DNA of 64,000 bases from Vicia villosa (taxonomy: Eukaryota > Streptophyta > Magnoliopsida > Fabales > Fabaceae), in the NCBI RefSeq assembly GCF_029867415.1, contig NC_081182.1, forward strand, positions 48,385,317-48,449,316, in the 5' to 3' direction. Positions 12,835-24,849 of the stretch are shown here, one piece after another. A program made the position numbers and the translations under genes. The notes under the pieces were generated by a model. The model was not told the origin of the DNA. It did not search any database and saw nothing but the letters and a program-made list of their open reading frames with translations. The number at the start of each line of letters is the position of its first letter. Positions within the stretch are counted from its first letter, which is position 1.

Positions 12835-13353
12835 TTGTAAGACAAGTATATTTTTTCTAAATTATTTTGTAAAATATTTTAAAGTTTATAAATTAGTAAA
12901 AAAAACATAATATTTTTCTATAATAGGGGTGCATTAGTAAATTATTTTCATGTGTACATTAGATTTGCAAATTATTTTCTTATCCTATTCAGCCAGATTC
13001 TAACTCAGCTCACATTATAAGTTTCAGGATTAATTTATCATATCTTGTTGTGTCATTAAACACTAGATTGAGCGTGTTTTTGTCCATAATATTTTTGTTT
13101 TAAAATTAGTTTTGTTTGATTGAATATCGTTCTGGAGTCAAAAATGAGTTATTAGTATGTAGCATAAGGTTGTGACATTTGAGTCGCATAGGGACTCATA
13201 ATTCGATTAACTTAAATTTAAAATCAATAAAAAGTGGGTTTTTGAATTTGGTTTGGTTTTGAAAGATTCAATTAAAATTGCATAAGTAAAAATGTCCTAT
13301 CAATTTTAGGATTCAATCTATAATAATTTTATTCATGTTTGACTATATAATGA

Positions 13354-13678
13354 AGGGTTAAATATGTTTTTGGCCCTCTTAAATATCTCAAATTTAATTT
13401 TCTGTCCCTCAAAATATTTCCTTTAAAGAATGATCCTTCTAAAATCTTTCATCAACACTTTTGGTCCTTAATACTAAAATCATCGCTAAAACTGTCGCTA
13501 ATTTAGTCGCTAAGTAATAAACCTTCGTTAATCACTAATTTTGTCGTTAAGTTGTAAAAACCGTCGCTAAATTGCATAAGAGACCAGAAGTGTGGATGAA
13601 AATTTTTAGAAGGATCATTTGGAGGAACTAAAAACGAAATTTGAGATATTTAGGAGGACGACAAAAATATTTAACCCT
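13354..13678. mobile_element. TIR element, family A copy 2
   Basis: About 325 bp. The ends are inverted (agggttaaatatgtttttgg and aaaaatatttaaccct), and similarity between arms continues through 'ttaaatatctcaaattt' and 'aaatttgagatattta'. It is the best-preserved copy of the family also seen at 9943-10287. No ORF. Confidence 0.75.
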
Positions 13679-14160
13679 AAAATAAATTAAGCAAATATAA
13701 ATCAACTCAATGTTACTTTTAAACAATAAGTGTCACAAATCTTCTATTGATTAATGCCCTGACGAGTTATGTTTTAATTTCTTACAATTTTGAATTTTGT
13801 ATTTCGTCTTCGTTCTATTGCCTAAATCGAAATTAAATAGAACCAAGGCATGAGATTTAAGAGCATCGGGTCCAAAAATATAAAATGAACCGAACCAAAT
13901 TTTATTAGCTTTCCCTCAAGTCTTATACGAAAAAGTTAACATTTTAATCATCAACAATTTGAACTAGTGTCTAATATCAACATAAAACTTGTATATTTAT
14001 TTCTTAGATTTTTAACGCCTACTCGTACGCATCAATATGATACTTGTAGCTCAATTTATGACTTGTCTTGTATGCGGGAATATCAAAAACATTCTAAAGA
14101 AAGAAATATTTTATCTATCACCTATATATTGTGATAGAATTTTGTCAAAATTATACAATA
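13679..14160. other. Gene-free stretch
   Basis: No gene, RNA or repeat structure recognised. Confidence 0.5.
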
Positions 14161-14168
14161 TGGACAAC

Positions 14169-15463
14169 CAAGGTTGTTAAACTCGCGCGTTTACTCAGAC
14201 TCGCAAAGGATCTGTAGACTCGACTCGCAAACTCGTACGAGTCTATGGAAAAATTAAAAATAACTTTCAGAAACTTGTAAGTGACACATATATAGCTCAG
14301 ACATATATTTTTAAACATGTAAATGCCTCATATAGGACACAAATATATATAATAGAACACCAATACATCAAAATTTAAATCTCATACTCCATAACAAATT
14401 TCTTAACCAAAAAAATTGATAATGAAATAAACAAAATAACAAAGTATATAGCTAAAGATTTAAAGTACTAACTTCTTCTTAATTCGCTTGTGGCTACTAC
14501 AAAAAGCAAACAAAATCATAATACAAATATGTTAATGACTTCAAACATCCAAAGCTCCAATTAAATCATCACCACCAATATCATCATCATAATCACCTTC
14601 ATCACCATCCAAAGCAATTGTAATATCTCCAACCACAACTACTCTTGCGACCGCAATTTATAACTATGCCTCTACTCAAACTATTATAGCCTTATATCAA
14701 AACTGATTCTGAATTGAGGTGTTTTTATGTCTCTATCATCAAGGTTGTTCACTCACCCAAGCTTTCCTTACAACACTTGTATGTAGGTTTCTTATAATTA
14801 TCATTATTAATTAATTAATTAATTAATTAATTAATAAAACTTATAGAAAGTTTTCATGTGAGTAGTGCATTATTTCAAAACATACTAAAATATTTTCTAC
14901 AATAAATCATAAATCTTCTAAACCATTTTGTCATGTGAAAATTGGTACACAGGGATCGAGATTAGCGAACCTGATTGAAAAATTGTGCATCACTTATACA
15001 CAAACGAACATACAAGAGAATATACAAGGAAGCATCTAAGTGAAACAAGAAAATACTTACACAACGAAGGATTGAATTACGAAAATAAACGAGAACAAAT
15101 CAAAAGACAGAACAAATGCGGCCACACCTTCAATAAAGGCGGGAAGAAATTTGTTTAACCATAAGACTAGAAGAGTGAGACTTTATAATTCTCGTACAAA
15201 CAAAAAAAATGATTTTTGAAATAAATAATTTAATTTGGGGAACTTGGACCTCTTTTGGGATTAAAAATAAATAAAACTCAGAAAAAGTTATAAACTCGTA
15301 AACTTACCATAGACTCGCGAGTCTATACGAGTTTGAGCGAGTCTACCCGAGTCTACACGAGTCTATCAAAAAAAGATTTTATGCGCGAGTTAACTCGTTT
15401 TTTCTTCCTAGACTCGTAAACTCGTACGAGTTTACGAGTCTACCCGCGAGTTTGACAACCATG
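14169..15463. mobile_element. Non-autonomous hAT-like element with ACTCG arrays
   Basis: A 1295-bp element with inverted ends CAAGGTTGTTAAACTCGCG and CGCGAGTTTGACAACCATG. Candidate 8-bp target duplications, TGGACAAC (14161-14168) and TGGACAAT (15464-15471), fit hAT. Both subterminal zones are crowded with GACTCG/CGAGTC motifs, more than ten in the right 170 bases. Such arrays are typical transposase-binding regions. No transposase ORF is present; the interior includes a (TTAA)n tract at 14805-14835. Confidence 0.8.
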
Positions 15464-15593
15464 TGGACAATAATTAACATTGGGTTTTGTTGGTTTGGTT
15501 CGGTTTTTGCCCAAACTAAAAAAGTGCATGAACCAAACACTATGGTTTGGTTTTGATTCTTGTTTGATTCGGATTTTCCCGAACCAATGAACA

Positions 15594-16876
15594 TGTAAGT
15601 ATCAGATATGCCTAAGAGGGGGGTGAATTAGGTTTTTCAAAAATAATCGGTTTTATGAGAATATCTTTACTAATTTTTGGTTAAGTGTTTGAAGGCTTTT
15701 GATGGTTTTTATCCTTTTCTTGGTAATGGTTATGAAAGTGGTAAAAGCGAAAAGATAAAGAACACAACGATATATACTGGTTCCCTTCACAATCCGAGAG
15801 TACTCCGGTCCCCTTTCAAACACGAAAGAGATTTCACTATAGTTAGAATTATTGTACAAGCCTATGCCTACTATCTAACTTATAGGGTGATCAAAGGTTC
15901 TTAACACCTTTATGATCAATCAACACTAATATGGATGAAGAACAATCCTCTTCAAACACACCACTTACTTCCAACAATCCTGGATAGTAAGGAAACAATA
16001 TTTTTACAAGAGTTTTTGGATGAAGTTTGTATAGCAATATCAATCTTGGATTGATCTTCTTCTTCAAATAAACAATTCTCAAAATGGATATAAGTGTTCA
16101 CAATGTATGCATGAAACTTTGAATGAATTTTCAATGAAAATGTGTATAGAAAGTTTCACTTAAGAAAGAGTATTTGATGAACACTTGGAAATATTGAAAG
16201 ATGAAGAATATATAGTTTATGAATTGTTAATGAAGAATGTGATTAATGATTATGAAAGATGTAGTATTTATAATGTGTTAAACACCTCTTTGAATGGTTA
16301 TTTTTCCATGAAGCAATGCAATGATTAAGTGGTATGAAAACAAATTCGTTTGAATGAAATCATGCAATGGAAAAACACACTGGTTCAGTAGGAATCGGTT
16401 CCTGCCTGGGACAACCGGGTTCCTGCTGAACGTTACAGCAGAAAAATTTGAATTTTGAACTGAGGAACCGATTCCCACCTAGGGACAACCCGGTTCCTAG
16501 TAGTAAAACACAGAATGCTGAAAATGTAGAATGCTGGGAACCGGTTCCCCCATAGGGACAACCCGGTTCCTAAAACCTTTATTTTGGATTTTAACTTTGA
16601 AAGAGGTTTTAAATGAACTTTTGAAGGATGACACTTTGTAGTATGTTTATGATATGCATGAAAATATATTTGTGAACAATTATATGTCAAAGTGAGTATT
16701 GTTTGTACCTTTGACGTTTTAGCTCGATCCTTGAATCTTTATTGTTTCTTCAAAACTTTGAAATGATGTGTTTCTTGCTTAAAACTTGAAATACTTTTTG
16801 CACATCCTTTTATGAAAGCCTGATGTCCATATTGTCTTCATCAAAACAAACTATGCTTGAGAAGCTTGCAATTACA
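15594..16876 (-). repeat. 3' LTR of the SIRE-type element
   Basis: 1283 bp, bounded on the plus strand by TGTAAGTATC and GCAATTACA (TGTAA/TTACA inverted ends). It carries three pairs of GGAACCGGTTCC-type palindromes at 16391-16575 and a TATAAATA box at 16265-16272 (minus). Compared with the other LTR it has several C-to-T or G-to-A type differences in the palindromes, such as GGAATCGGTTCC at 16391. Confidence 0.95.
16385..16575. repeat. GGAACCGGTTCC palindrome cluster (3' LTR)
   Basis: Three full 12-bp palindromes (two with one change) alternate with shortened 'acaacccggttcc' copies, spaced about 70 bases apart. The same arrangement lies in the other LTR at 24855-25036, and related copies lie inside the element at 18905-19010. 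Confidence 0.9.
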
Positions 16877-16890
16877 TTCTCCCCCTTTTT
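16877..16890 (-). other. Polypurine tract of the SIRE-type element
   Basis: On the minus strand AAAAAGGGGGAGAA sits immediately next to the 3' LTR start, the expected plus-strand primer position. Similar GGGGGAG runs recur at about 16972-16978, 16989-16995 and 17108-17113. Confidence 0.9.
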
Positions 16891-17379
16891 GATGATGACA
16901 ACCAAGTCTTGAAAATGTTTTTTGAAAAAGTTGTTTTGTGCTTTTGAAATTTTGTTGAACAATGCAAGGCTCCCCCTATGTTAGAGACTCCCCCTAAATC
17001 CATGATTCCTTGATTTATGATGATGAGTTTCATTTGATAATTTTAACAATGGCCTGCATTTTTTTCTTTGAAACAAAACAACAACAAAAACACATGCATA
17101 TTCTTCTCCCCCTTTGTTATTATCAAAAAGGATGGGGAAAAAGAGAAAATTGATATGAAACATAAACATAACACAATGTGAAATACCACAAATATAACAC
17201 AATTTGAAATACTACAAACATAACACGATTAAACGATACGAAACGTAGTTTTTCACGATTACAACATAAAACTCAAATAAACGATCCTAAACATCACAAA
17301 ACATAAATAGAACAATGTCTAGAAAGCATAAATATAAAACTAATGATAAAATAGAACATAGTAATAAAGAGCACATAAT

Positions 17380-18534
17380 TTAATCACTTTCATTCATTTT
17401 CTCTTCATCATCATCCTCTTGTTCATCTTCTTCTTCACTTCCTTCCTCTCCCTCATAATGAGCCAAGATCCGCCTTTGAGTCCGTTGAATTTCCCGCATT
17501 TGTCTTCTCATAAGATTATGCTCATAGTTGTTCTCCCGCCTGTTGTCATCAATGGAGGTTTGAAGGGAGCACAGCTTGTTGAACATCATCTCCATTGTAT
17601 AGCCACCTTCGGGAGGTTGAGGAACTTGTGGCACGGCTGGCTCAAAGTCAACATTGTAGAAAAATCTACCTTCACGATCCGTAACAATTCCTGTATTTTT
17701 AAGAGCGGTAGCGGTGGTGATAGCACACTCTTGTTCATCCATATTTTTCTTCGGTTCCCTTTGGAGGAGAACACCGGCATTCCGAACAATATGAGAAATG
17801 GCCCTTGCATAAGGTAAGCCTCCTTTAAGAGAAGCCATAAGTTGCATGTGGCGCATAATTGAAAGAGCCCAATTGACTTCAATGCCACGTCTTAGAGCAA
17901 CCAAGACCATCAACTCAAACTCATTGACCCTGGAATGGTTAGAATTCTTTGGAAATAAAACATAAGCAATGATAAGATGGAGCATCCTATCACTCACCGA
18001 TAAACTTGAACCGAACATGTTAAACTTGGTAGCAAGTTGTTGGCGAACCGTATCTCGTTGAGTAGGTCGGCACATATCAACAAAAATATCAATCTTACTA
18101 TATGGTTGCCAATCCTCCGGAATGTTACCTTGAAGGAGCACTAAACCGTGAGATGGAATTCCTAACACTCTTCCAAATTCCTCAACATCTAAACATATTT
18201 CTTTATTTGAAACTTCAGACAACAAAGTGAAATCATCAAACTCATCGGTCACTATCTTAAGATTATGATAAAATTCTCTAACCAAATCCGGGTAATAATC
18301 ACCATGGTCAAGCACAAAGTTAGCTACCCCTGCATTAGCTAATCTACCCGGAAAATTGAAGCTGTGATTAGGAAAGTCAGGGAGATTACCGTATTTTGCC
18401 GGAAGGAGTTTCCGACTACGAATGTTGAATGTGAGTCTCCGACTCTTGACAGTTGGTTGGATCTCTTGAGGTTCTTCACTTGTCTCACCAACTTTGTTCT
18501 TCCCCTTAGCATTTCTTGTAGCTCTTGGTGGCAT
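17380..18534 (-). CDS. Extra 3' ORF of the SIRE-type element (384 aa)
   Basis: An intact ORF between pol and the 3' LTR, on the sense strand of the element, the place where SIRE-lineage elements carry an env-like or accessory ORF. It starts MPPRATRNAKGKNKVGE, has a basic Lys/Arg-rich N-terminus, and a globular part of about residues 30-300 including SRKLLPAKYGNLPDFPNHSF and EEFGRVLGIPSHG. Wording resembles the 'putative plant transposon protein' domain seen in many legume and other plant elements. The C-terminus is strongly acidic (EGEEGSEEEDEQEDDDEE). I see no signal peptide or membrane segment, so an envelope role is not supported; a nucleic-acid or chromatin-binding accessory role is only a guess. 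It is intact although gag-pol is broken. Confidence 0.8.
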   Translation of the reverse strand: MPPRATRNAKGKNKVGETSEEPQEIQPTVKSRRLTFNIRSRKLLPAKYGNLPDFPNHSFNFPGRLANAGVANFVLDHGDYYPDLVREFYHNLKIVTDEFDDFTLLSEVSNKEICLDVEEFGRVLGIPSHGLVLLQGNIPEDWQPYSKIDIFVDMCRPTQRDTVRQQLATKFNMFGSSLSVSDRMLHLIIAYVLFPKNSNHSRVNEFELMVLVALRRGIEVNWALSIMRHMQLMASLKGGLPYARAISHIVRNAGVLLQREPKKNMDEQECAITTATALKNTGIVTDREGRFFYNVDFEPAVPQVPQPPEGGYTMEMMFNKLCSLQTSIDDNRRENNYEHNLMRRQMREIQRTQRRILAHYEGEEGSEEEDEQEDDDEEKMNESD

Positions 18535-18900
18535 GGTTGAGAGTTAGGGTTTTGGTTTAGGATATTTGGATTTGTAGAGTGGAAGTTGATTTGAGTGAGA
18601 TATGTGAAAGAGTGGAGGATTATATAGAGTTTTGAAGTAGTGGGTAATTTAATTTTGAGAGTTATGGTGAGATAATGGGGTTTTAATTTGGTTTGACAAT
18701 GGAGGTGGAAGGTTTGGAGAAGATGAAGATGAATGTTGAATGAGAGTGAATGTGAGTAAATGAGAGTGAATGTGTGGTGTTAAGTGATATAATATATTAT
18801 TAAAGTAAAATAAGAAAATAAAAGAAAATGGACAACACAATACCAACCACACATTATTCACGTACAGCCAAACAACATAAGTAAAAATCTGGAAAATGTA

Positions 18901-19015
18901 CGTGGGAACCGGTTCGTCCCTACATGGGAACCGGTTCCTGAGACACATAAAAACATTGCCTCTGGAATTTACTATGGGGAACCGGTTCGTCCCACATGGG
19001 AACCGGTTCCTGGAC
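18901..19015. repeat. Internal GGAACCGGTTCC palindrome cluster
   Basis: Two pairs of motifs: gggaaccggttcgtccc and tgggaaccggttcct, near 18906/18928 and 18977/18999. They lie between the end of pol and the extra ORF, outside the LTRs, so the motif is not confined to LTR sequence. Confidence 0.9.
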
Positions 19016-19168
19016 TGAAAAAGTCCAAAAACTTTAATTTTATGAAATATAAAGCATACATATCATACATAAATACCAAGTCATAATATATGAACATTCA
19101 TAACACACTTTTTATCACATAAAATGTTAGAAACGTGTACCTTTGATTTATGATAATGACGAACGAAT

Positions 19169-20555
19169 TTAAACATCACCTTCATCTAAAATTCCAAGCT
19201 CTCGTCGAATTTTGTAAAACGATTCTTTTGGGAGAGGCTTGGTGAAGATATCCGCAAGTTGATTATGAGTATCTACAAAAGTGACTTCAACATCTCCTTT
19301 AAGCACATGATCGCGAAGAAAGTGATGTCGAATGTCTATGTGTTTGGTTCTTGAATGCATGACCGGATTCTTTGTGATATTTATAGCACTTGTATTGTCG
19401 CATCGAAGAGGAATGCATCCGAGATCAAGTCCGTAATCACGAAGTTGTTGCTTAAGCCAAAGAATTTGTGCACAACAACTACCTGCTGCTATGTATTCCG
19501 CTTCGGCCGTACTAAGAGCAACACATGCTTGTTTTTTACAAGCCCATGATACTAATGCATTTCCAAGAATGTGACAAGTACCACTTGTGCTTTTACGATC
19601 AGTTTTACATCCTGCATAATCCGCGTCAGAATAACCAATTAAATTGCAAACACTACCTTTAGGATACCATAAGCCAGCGTTGGTCGTTCCTTTGAGATAC
19701 TTCATGATCCTTTTAACCGCCATAAGATGTGATTCCTTTGGGTTTGCTTGAAAGCGAGCACAAAGACAAACACTAAACATTATGTCAGGACGGCTTGCCT
19801 TCAAATATAATAAAGAACCAATCATACCTCGATACTTAGTAATATCAATTGGAGTACCGGATTCATCTTGATCAACATATGTACCGGAGCCCATTGGAGT
19901 ATTCATTGCTTTACAATTATCCATATCAAACTTCTTCAATAGTTCTTTACAATATTTGGATTGATTGATAAAGATTCCATCTTTAAGTTGCCTAATTTGT
20001 AGTCCAAGAAAGTAGTTCATCTTTCCCATCATAGACATCTCGAATTCTCCTTGCATCATCAATAAGAATTCCTCACACATTTCTTTGTTAGTCGATCCAA
20101 AAATGATATCATCAACATAGACTTGAACCAATAAAGTGTTACTCTTGATTTTCTTAATGAACAAAGTTTTATCAACCTTACCCTTTTCAAAACCCTTTTC
20201 ACACAAAAAATTGCTAAGTCTATCATACCATACTCTTGGTGCTTGCTTTAAGCCGTAAAGAGCCTTTCTCAACTTAAAGACATGTGTAGGATTCTTGAAG
20301 TCTTCAAATCCCTGGGGTTGTTTGACATAGACTTCTTCATTGATGTAGCCATTCAAGAATGCGCTCTTGACGCCCATTTGATAAAGCTGAAAATTTAATG
20401 AGCATGCATAAGCAAGTAAAAGACGAATAGCTTCTAACCTTGCAACCGGAGCAAATGTTTCTTCAAAGTCAATTCCTTCTTCTTGATTGTAACCTTGGGC
20501 CACCAATCTTGCTTTGTTTCGAACTATTATACCATTTTCATCAAGTTTGTTTTAA
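19169..20555 (-). pseudogene. SIRE-type reverse transcriptase and RNase H
   Basis: This is the C-terminal part of pol, read from about 20555. It shows [36 protein letters not shown] and the active-site YVDDIIFGS of copia reverse transcriptase. RNase H follows with [19 protein letters not shown], an [12 protein letters not shown] block, RCDN and [16 protein letters not shown], ending [13 protein letters not shown]. All catalytic signatures appear present. It is cut off from the upstream pol part by a frameshift in an A-rich run near 20551, so it can only be made after frame correction. The open run without a stop is 19169-20506. Confidence 0.92.
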
Positions 20556-22281
20556 ACACCCATCGAGTACCTATGATGTGTTTATTACTTGGTCTAGGAA
20601 CAAGTTCCCAAACTTGATTTCTCTCGAATTGATTTAATTCTTCTTGCATTGCATTTATCCATTGATCGTCTCCTAAGGCTTCATCAACTTTGGAAGGTTC
20701 AATTTGAGAAACAAAAGCCATGTGTAAGCAAGCATCTTTGAGATTTAATCTTGTTGCAACTCCTTGGCTAATATCACCAATAACTTTATCAATAGGATGA
20801 TCTCTATGAGTTCTCCATTCTTTTGGTAGATCATTGGTGTTTGATTCTTGTTGTACACTTTCTTGTTGAACATTTTCTTGTTGAACTTCCGGTGCCTTCA
20901 CAATTATATCATTTGAAAGTTCTTCCGGGGGTAAATCTAAAGGATCATCATCATCACAAACAATTATTTCCTCTTTGGAGGTTTTAGTCTCATCAAAAGA
21001 TACATGCATGGATTCTTCAATAGTTAAAGTTCTTTTATTATAAATTCTATATGCTTTACTAGAAAGAGAATAGCCAAGAAATATACCTTCGTCGGATTTC
21101 TCATCAAACTTACCAAGATTGTCTTTGTCATTGTTGAGAACAAAGCACTTGCATCCAAAAATGTGAAAGTGAGCAATGTTTGGCTTTCTTCCTTTGAAGA
21201 GTTCATATGAAATCTTCTTTAAGATAGGTCTAATGATTACTCGATTTCCAACATAACATGTCGTACTAACCGCATCCGCCCAAAAGTATTTAGGAAGATT
21301 TGCATCACTAAGCATTGTTCTTGCAAGTTCCACTAGAAACCTATTTTTCCTTTCAACTACTCTATTTTGTTGTGGAGTTCTTGGTGCTGAAAAATTATGA
21401 GAGATACCATGTTCTTCACAAAACTCTTCAAATGATGCATTTTGAAACTCTCCACCCTGATCACTTCTTATGGATACAATTTTTAATGACTTCTCATTTT
21501 GGATTTGTTTCGCATACTTCTTAAAGGCTTTAAAAGCATCACTTTTCTGTACAAGAAACAAAGTCCAAGAATATCTAGAATAATCATCAACAATAACTAA
21601 GGCGTATACATTACCTCCGAAGCTTCTTGTCCTTGATGGACCAAATAGATCCATATGCAACAATTTAAGTGGTCTTGTTGTAGTCACCACATTCTTTGGT
21701 TTGAAAGATGATTTGGTTTGCTTTCCCTTTTGACATGCGTCACATAATTTATCTTTGACAAAATTTATCTTAGGTAAGCCAATAACAAGATCATGTTTGG
21801 TTAACTTATTTAAATGATCCATATGAATATGGGCTGCTCTTTTATGCCATAACCATGAATCATTATTATTGTTTACCAAAAGACATTTTACTTTCAAAGA
21901 TAAATCATTTAAAGAAATCATAAAAATGTTATTAATTCTTGTACCTTTGAGTTTTACCTCATTGGTGACTTCATCGATGATCAAGCATTCCTCCTTAGTG
22001 AATTTGATCTTGAAGCCTTTGTCACAAAGTTGGCTAATGCTTAGAAGATTATGCTTTAGTCCTTCAACATAGAGAACATCTTCGATGGATGTGAAAGGTG
22101 GTGCACCAACTTTGCCTTTGCCAAGAATTCTTCCCTTATTGTTGTCTCCATAAGTGACAAAACCCTTGGCCTTTAACCTTAGATCTGAAAATTGGTTTAA
22201 TTCACCCGTCATATGCTTTGAACAACCAATATCTAGATACCATAGGTTTGAGGTGGTCTTCAAGCATGCCTACAAAACAAA
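20527..22281 (-). pseudogene. SIRE-type protease and integrase, start of RT
   Basis: The segment is in the same frame as gag but separated from it by TAA (22282-22284) and TAG (about 22270) stops. The protease box reads YLDIGCSKHMTG; retroviral-type aspartic proteases need D-S/T-G, so the Ile is a likely inactivating change. Integrase has the HHCC zinc region (HIHMDHLN...CDACQKGKQ), then MDLFGPSRTRS, YSRYSWTLF, SIRSDQGGEFQN and TPQQNRVVERKNR, covering the D, D and E catalytic positions. It ends at [12 protein letters not shown], where the frame is lost into reverse transcriptase near 20551. Confidence 0.92.
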
Positions 22282-24045
22282 TTAAGTTTTGTTAGGTACC
22301 CAAGTGGCTTTGGGTCCATCATAGTTAGTTCCTTTCTTCACCCATACATAATGTCCACTACGAACACTAAAGCTCCTTACATAACAAGCATTGGGTGTGT
22401 GACCAATAATACCACAATAAAAACAAGTAGGTTCAAAGTTACTTCTATATCTAGGAGGATAAGATTTCTTCTTAACAAAGTTCTTCCTTTTAGGATAATG
22501 TTGCATTACTTTAGGCTTGATCACTTTCTCTTGAATTGGTTGGTTACTAGCCTTGACAAAGATAGTCTTGTTGGATCTTGGTTTATCAAATTTAGAGAAA
22601 CCAAGTCCGCTCTTATCATTGGAGTATCTTTGTGTGCTAAGAACATTTTCCAATCCAATTTGCCCTTTTTCATATCTTTCTAAAACACGTTTTAATTGGA
22701 CAATTTGGAAGGAAAGTGATTCACAATTCTTGCATGCAACATTGTCTTCTTGAACACTAATTATTTTTTCTTTGTCATCTTTATGTTCTACTTCACTTAT
22801 CTTAACCTTCTATTCTAAAGATAGTATGATTTTCTTTTGAGATGAGATAGTTTTATAGAGAATTTTGCATTCTTTTAATAATTCATCTATTGCACCTTGT
22901 GCACCATTATCAAAAAGAGAATCATCATAACTAACCTCGCCTTCTTTATCGTCGGAGTGGTGTGATGCCATTAGTGATAGGTTTGCACTTTCGTCACTAT
23001 CAGAGTCCGATGAGGAACTTACTTCATTATCTTCCCATGCTATGTAGGCCTTTTTATTTTTGAACTCCTTTTTGCCTTTGAATCCATTCTTCTTCGAAAG
23101 CTTTGGACATTCCGGCTTTATGTGTCCTTGTTTCCCATATTCATAGCATGTAACTTCTTGTGATGAAGTGGATGCTTCTTTATCTTTATGCTTTGAGAAT
23201 TTCTTTCTTTTGACATAGTTAGTATTATCAATATTATTTTTATTACCAAAAAATTTGCCTAACCTTTTTACAAGAAGCAAGAAGTTTTCATCTTCATCCG
23301 ATGCATTTTTCATTTTACTTTCTTTTGAATCTACCTTTAATGCAATGCCTTTGGATTTCTTCTCTAAGTTCTCATGCTTTTCCAATCTTCCAAGTTCCGT
23401 CTCATATTCTTGAAGTTTTCCAAATAGTGTTGCGGAAGTAAATTTTGATAAATTTTTCTTTTCGGATATCGCCGTCACTTTTGGTTGCCACTCCCTTGTC
23501 AAAGATCTAAGCACTTTAAGATTAAGTTCTTCGGTAGTAAGAGTCTTACCAAGTGCCTTCAAGTGATTTGTCAAATGTACGAATCGTTTTTGCAAATCGA
23601 GAATTGTTTCTCCGGGCTTCATTCTAAACAGTTCGTACTCTTGGCTTAAAGTATTCAATCTTGATCTTTTAACTTCAGTAGTACCTTCATGAGTTTCTAC
23701 AAGAGTATCCCAAATTTCCTTTGATGTTGTACATGCCGATACTCGGAAAAATTCATCCATACTAAGAGCACCTTGAAGAAGATTGACCGCCTTTTTGTCA
23801 GCAAGAACCCTTTTTCTATCATTATCATCCAATGACGCTTTAGGTTTCTCTGATCCAACACCATTAACGACCGTTATAGGGACATGAGGACCTTGTAGGA
23901 CAGCCTCCCAAACTTCTTCTCCTTGTGCTTCTAGATGAGCCTTCATTCAGATTTTCCAAAAGTCAAAATATTCACCACAAAACAATGGAGGCTTGTTGTT
24001 GGAACCACCATCTTTGAAAACTGGATTTTGATTTGCGGAAGCCAT
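22282..24045 (-). pseudogene. SIRE-type gag with two zinc knuckles
   Basis: Gag begins at the ATG at 24045 (MASANQNPVFKDGGSNNKP), earlier than the longest open run. An in-frame TGA at 23947-23949 and TAG at 22810-22812 interrupt an otherwise single frame. The core (23.9-23.3 kb) is the UBN2-type copia gag domain, with SRLNTLSQEYELFRMKPGE. The first zinc knuckle reads CYEYGKQGHIKPEC, where Tyr replaces the second Cys of CX2CX4HX4C. The second, CFYCGIIGHTPNAC at about 22440, is complete. A Ser/Asp-rich and coiled segment lies between them. Product would coat element RNA in virus-like particles; this copy cannot make it full length. Confidence 0.92.
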
Positions 24046-24072
24046 TCTGGATCTTTAGGAACAAGTTACCTA

Positions 24073-24090
24073 TAACTTGCTCTGATGCCA
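24073..24090 (-). other. Primer-binding site of the SIRE-type element
   Basis: Two bases inside the 5' LTR the minus strand reads TGGCATCAGAGCAAGTTA, matching the complement of the initiator tRNA-Met 3' end (TGGTATCAGAGC) except for one base in the first twelve. Confidence 0.9.
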
Positions 24091-24730
24091 AATGTAAGTA
24101 TCAGATATGCCTAAGAGGGGGGGTGGGGTGAATTAGGTTTTTCAAAAATAATCGGTTTTATGAGAATATCTTTACTAATTTTTGGTTAAGTGTTTGAAGG
24201 CTTTTGATGGTTTTTATCCTTTTCTTGGTAATGGTTATGAAAGCGGTAAAAGCGAAAAGATAAAGAACACAACGATATATACTGGTTCCCCTCACAATCC
24301 GAGAGTACTCCAGTCCCCTTTCAAACACGAAAGAGATTTCACTATAGTTAGAATTATTGTACAAGCCTATGCCTACTATCTAACCTATAGGGTGATCAAA
24401 GGTTCTTAACACCTTTAAGATCAATCAACACTAATGTGGATGAAGAACAATCCTCTTCAAACACACCACTTACTTCCAACAATCCTGGATAGTAAGGAAA
24501 CAATATTTTTACAAGAGTTTTTGGATGAAGTTTGTATAGCAATATCAATCTTGGATTGATCTTCTTCTTCAAATAAACAATTCTCAAAATGGATATAAGT
24601 GTTCACAATGTATGCATGAAACTTTGAATGAATTTTCAATGAAATGTGTATAGAAAGTTTCACTTGAGAAAGAGTATTTGATGAACACTTGGAAATATTG
24701 AAGGTGATTAATGATTATGAAAGATGTAGT

Positions 24731-24738
24731 ATTTATAA
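24731..24738 (-). promoter_or_regulatory. Putative TATA box in the 5' LTR
   Basis: TATAAATA on the minus strand, conserved at the equivalent place in the other LTR (16265-16272), in an AT-rich context about 640 bases before the LTR inner end. Placement is plausible for a U3 promoter; the transcription start is not shown. Confidence 0.5.
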
Positions 24739-24849
24739 TGTGTTAAACACCTCTTTGAATGGTTATTTTTCCATGAAGCAATGCAATGATTAAGTGGTAT
24801 GAAAACAAATTCGTTTGAATGAAATCATGCAATGGAAAAACACACTGGT

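Noticed and set aside
17419..17817. 132-codon plus-strand ORF opposite the extra ORF of the SIRE-type element
   Set aside because: It is the antisense shadow of a better supported ORF at 17380-18534.
17380..18534. Envelope protein call for the extra ORF
   Set aside because: No signal peptide, TM helix or surface-protein features are visible; only its position is env-like.
20440..22753. Several plus-strand ORFs across gag-pol
   Set aside because: Antisense shadows of pol; no domain of their own.
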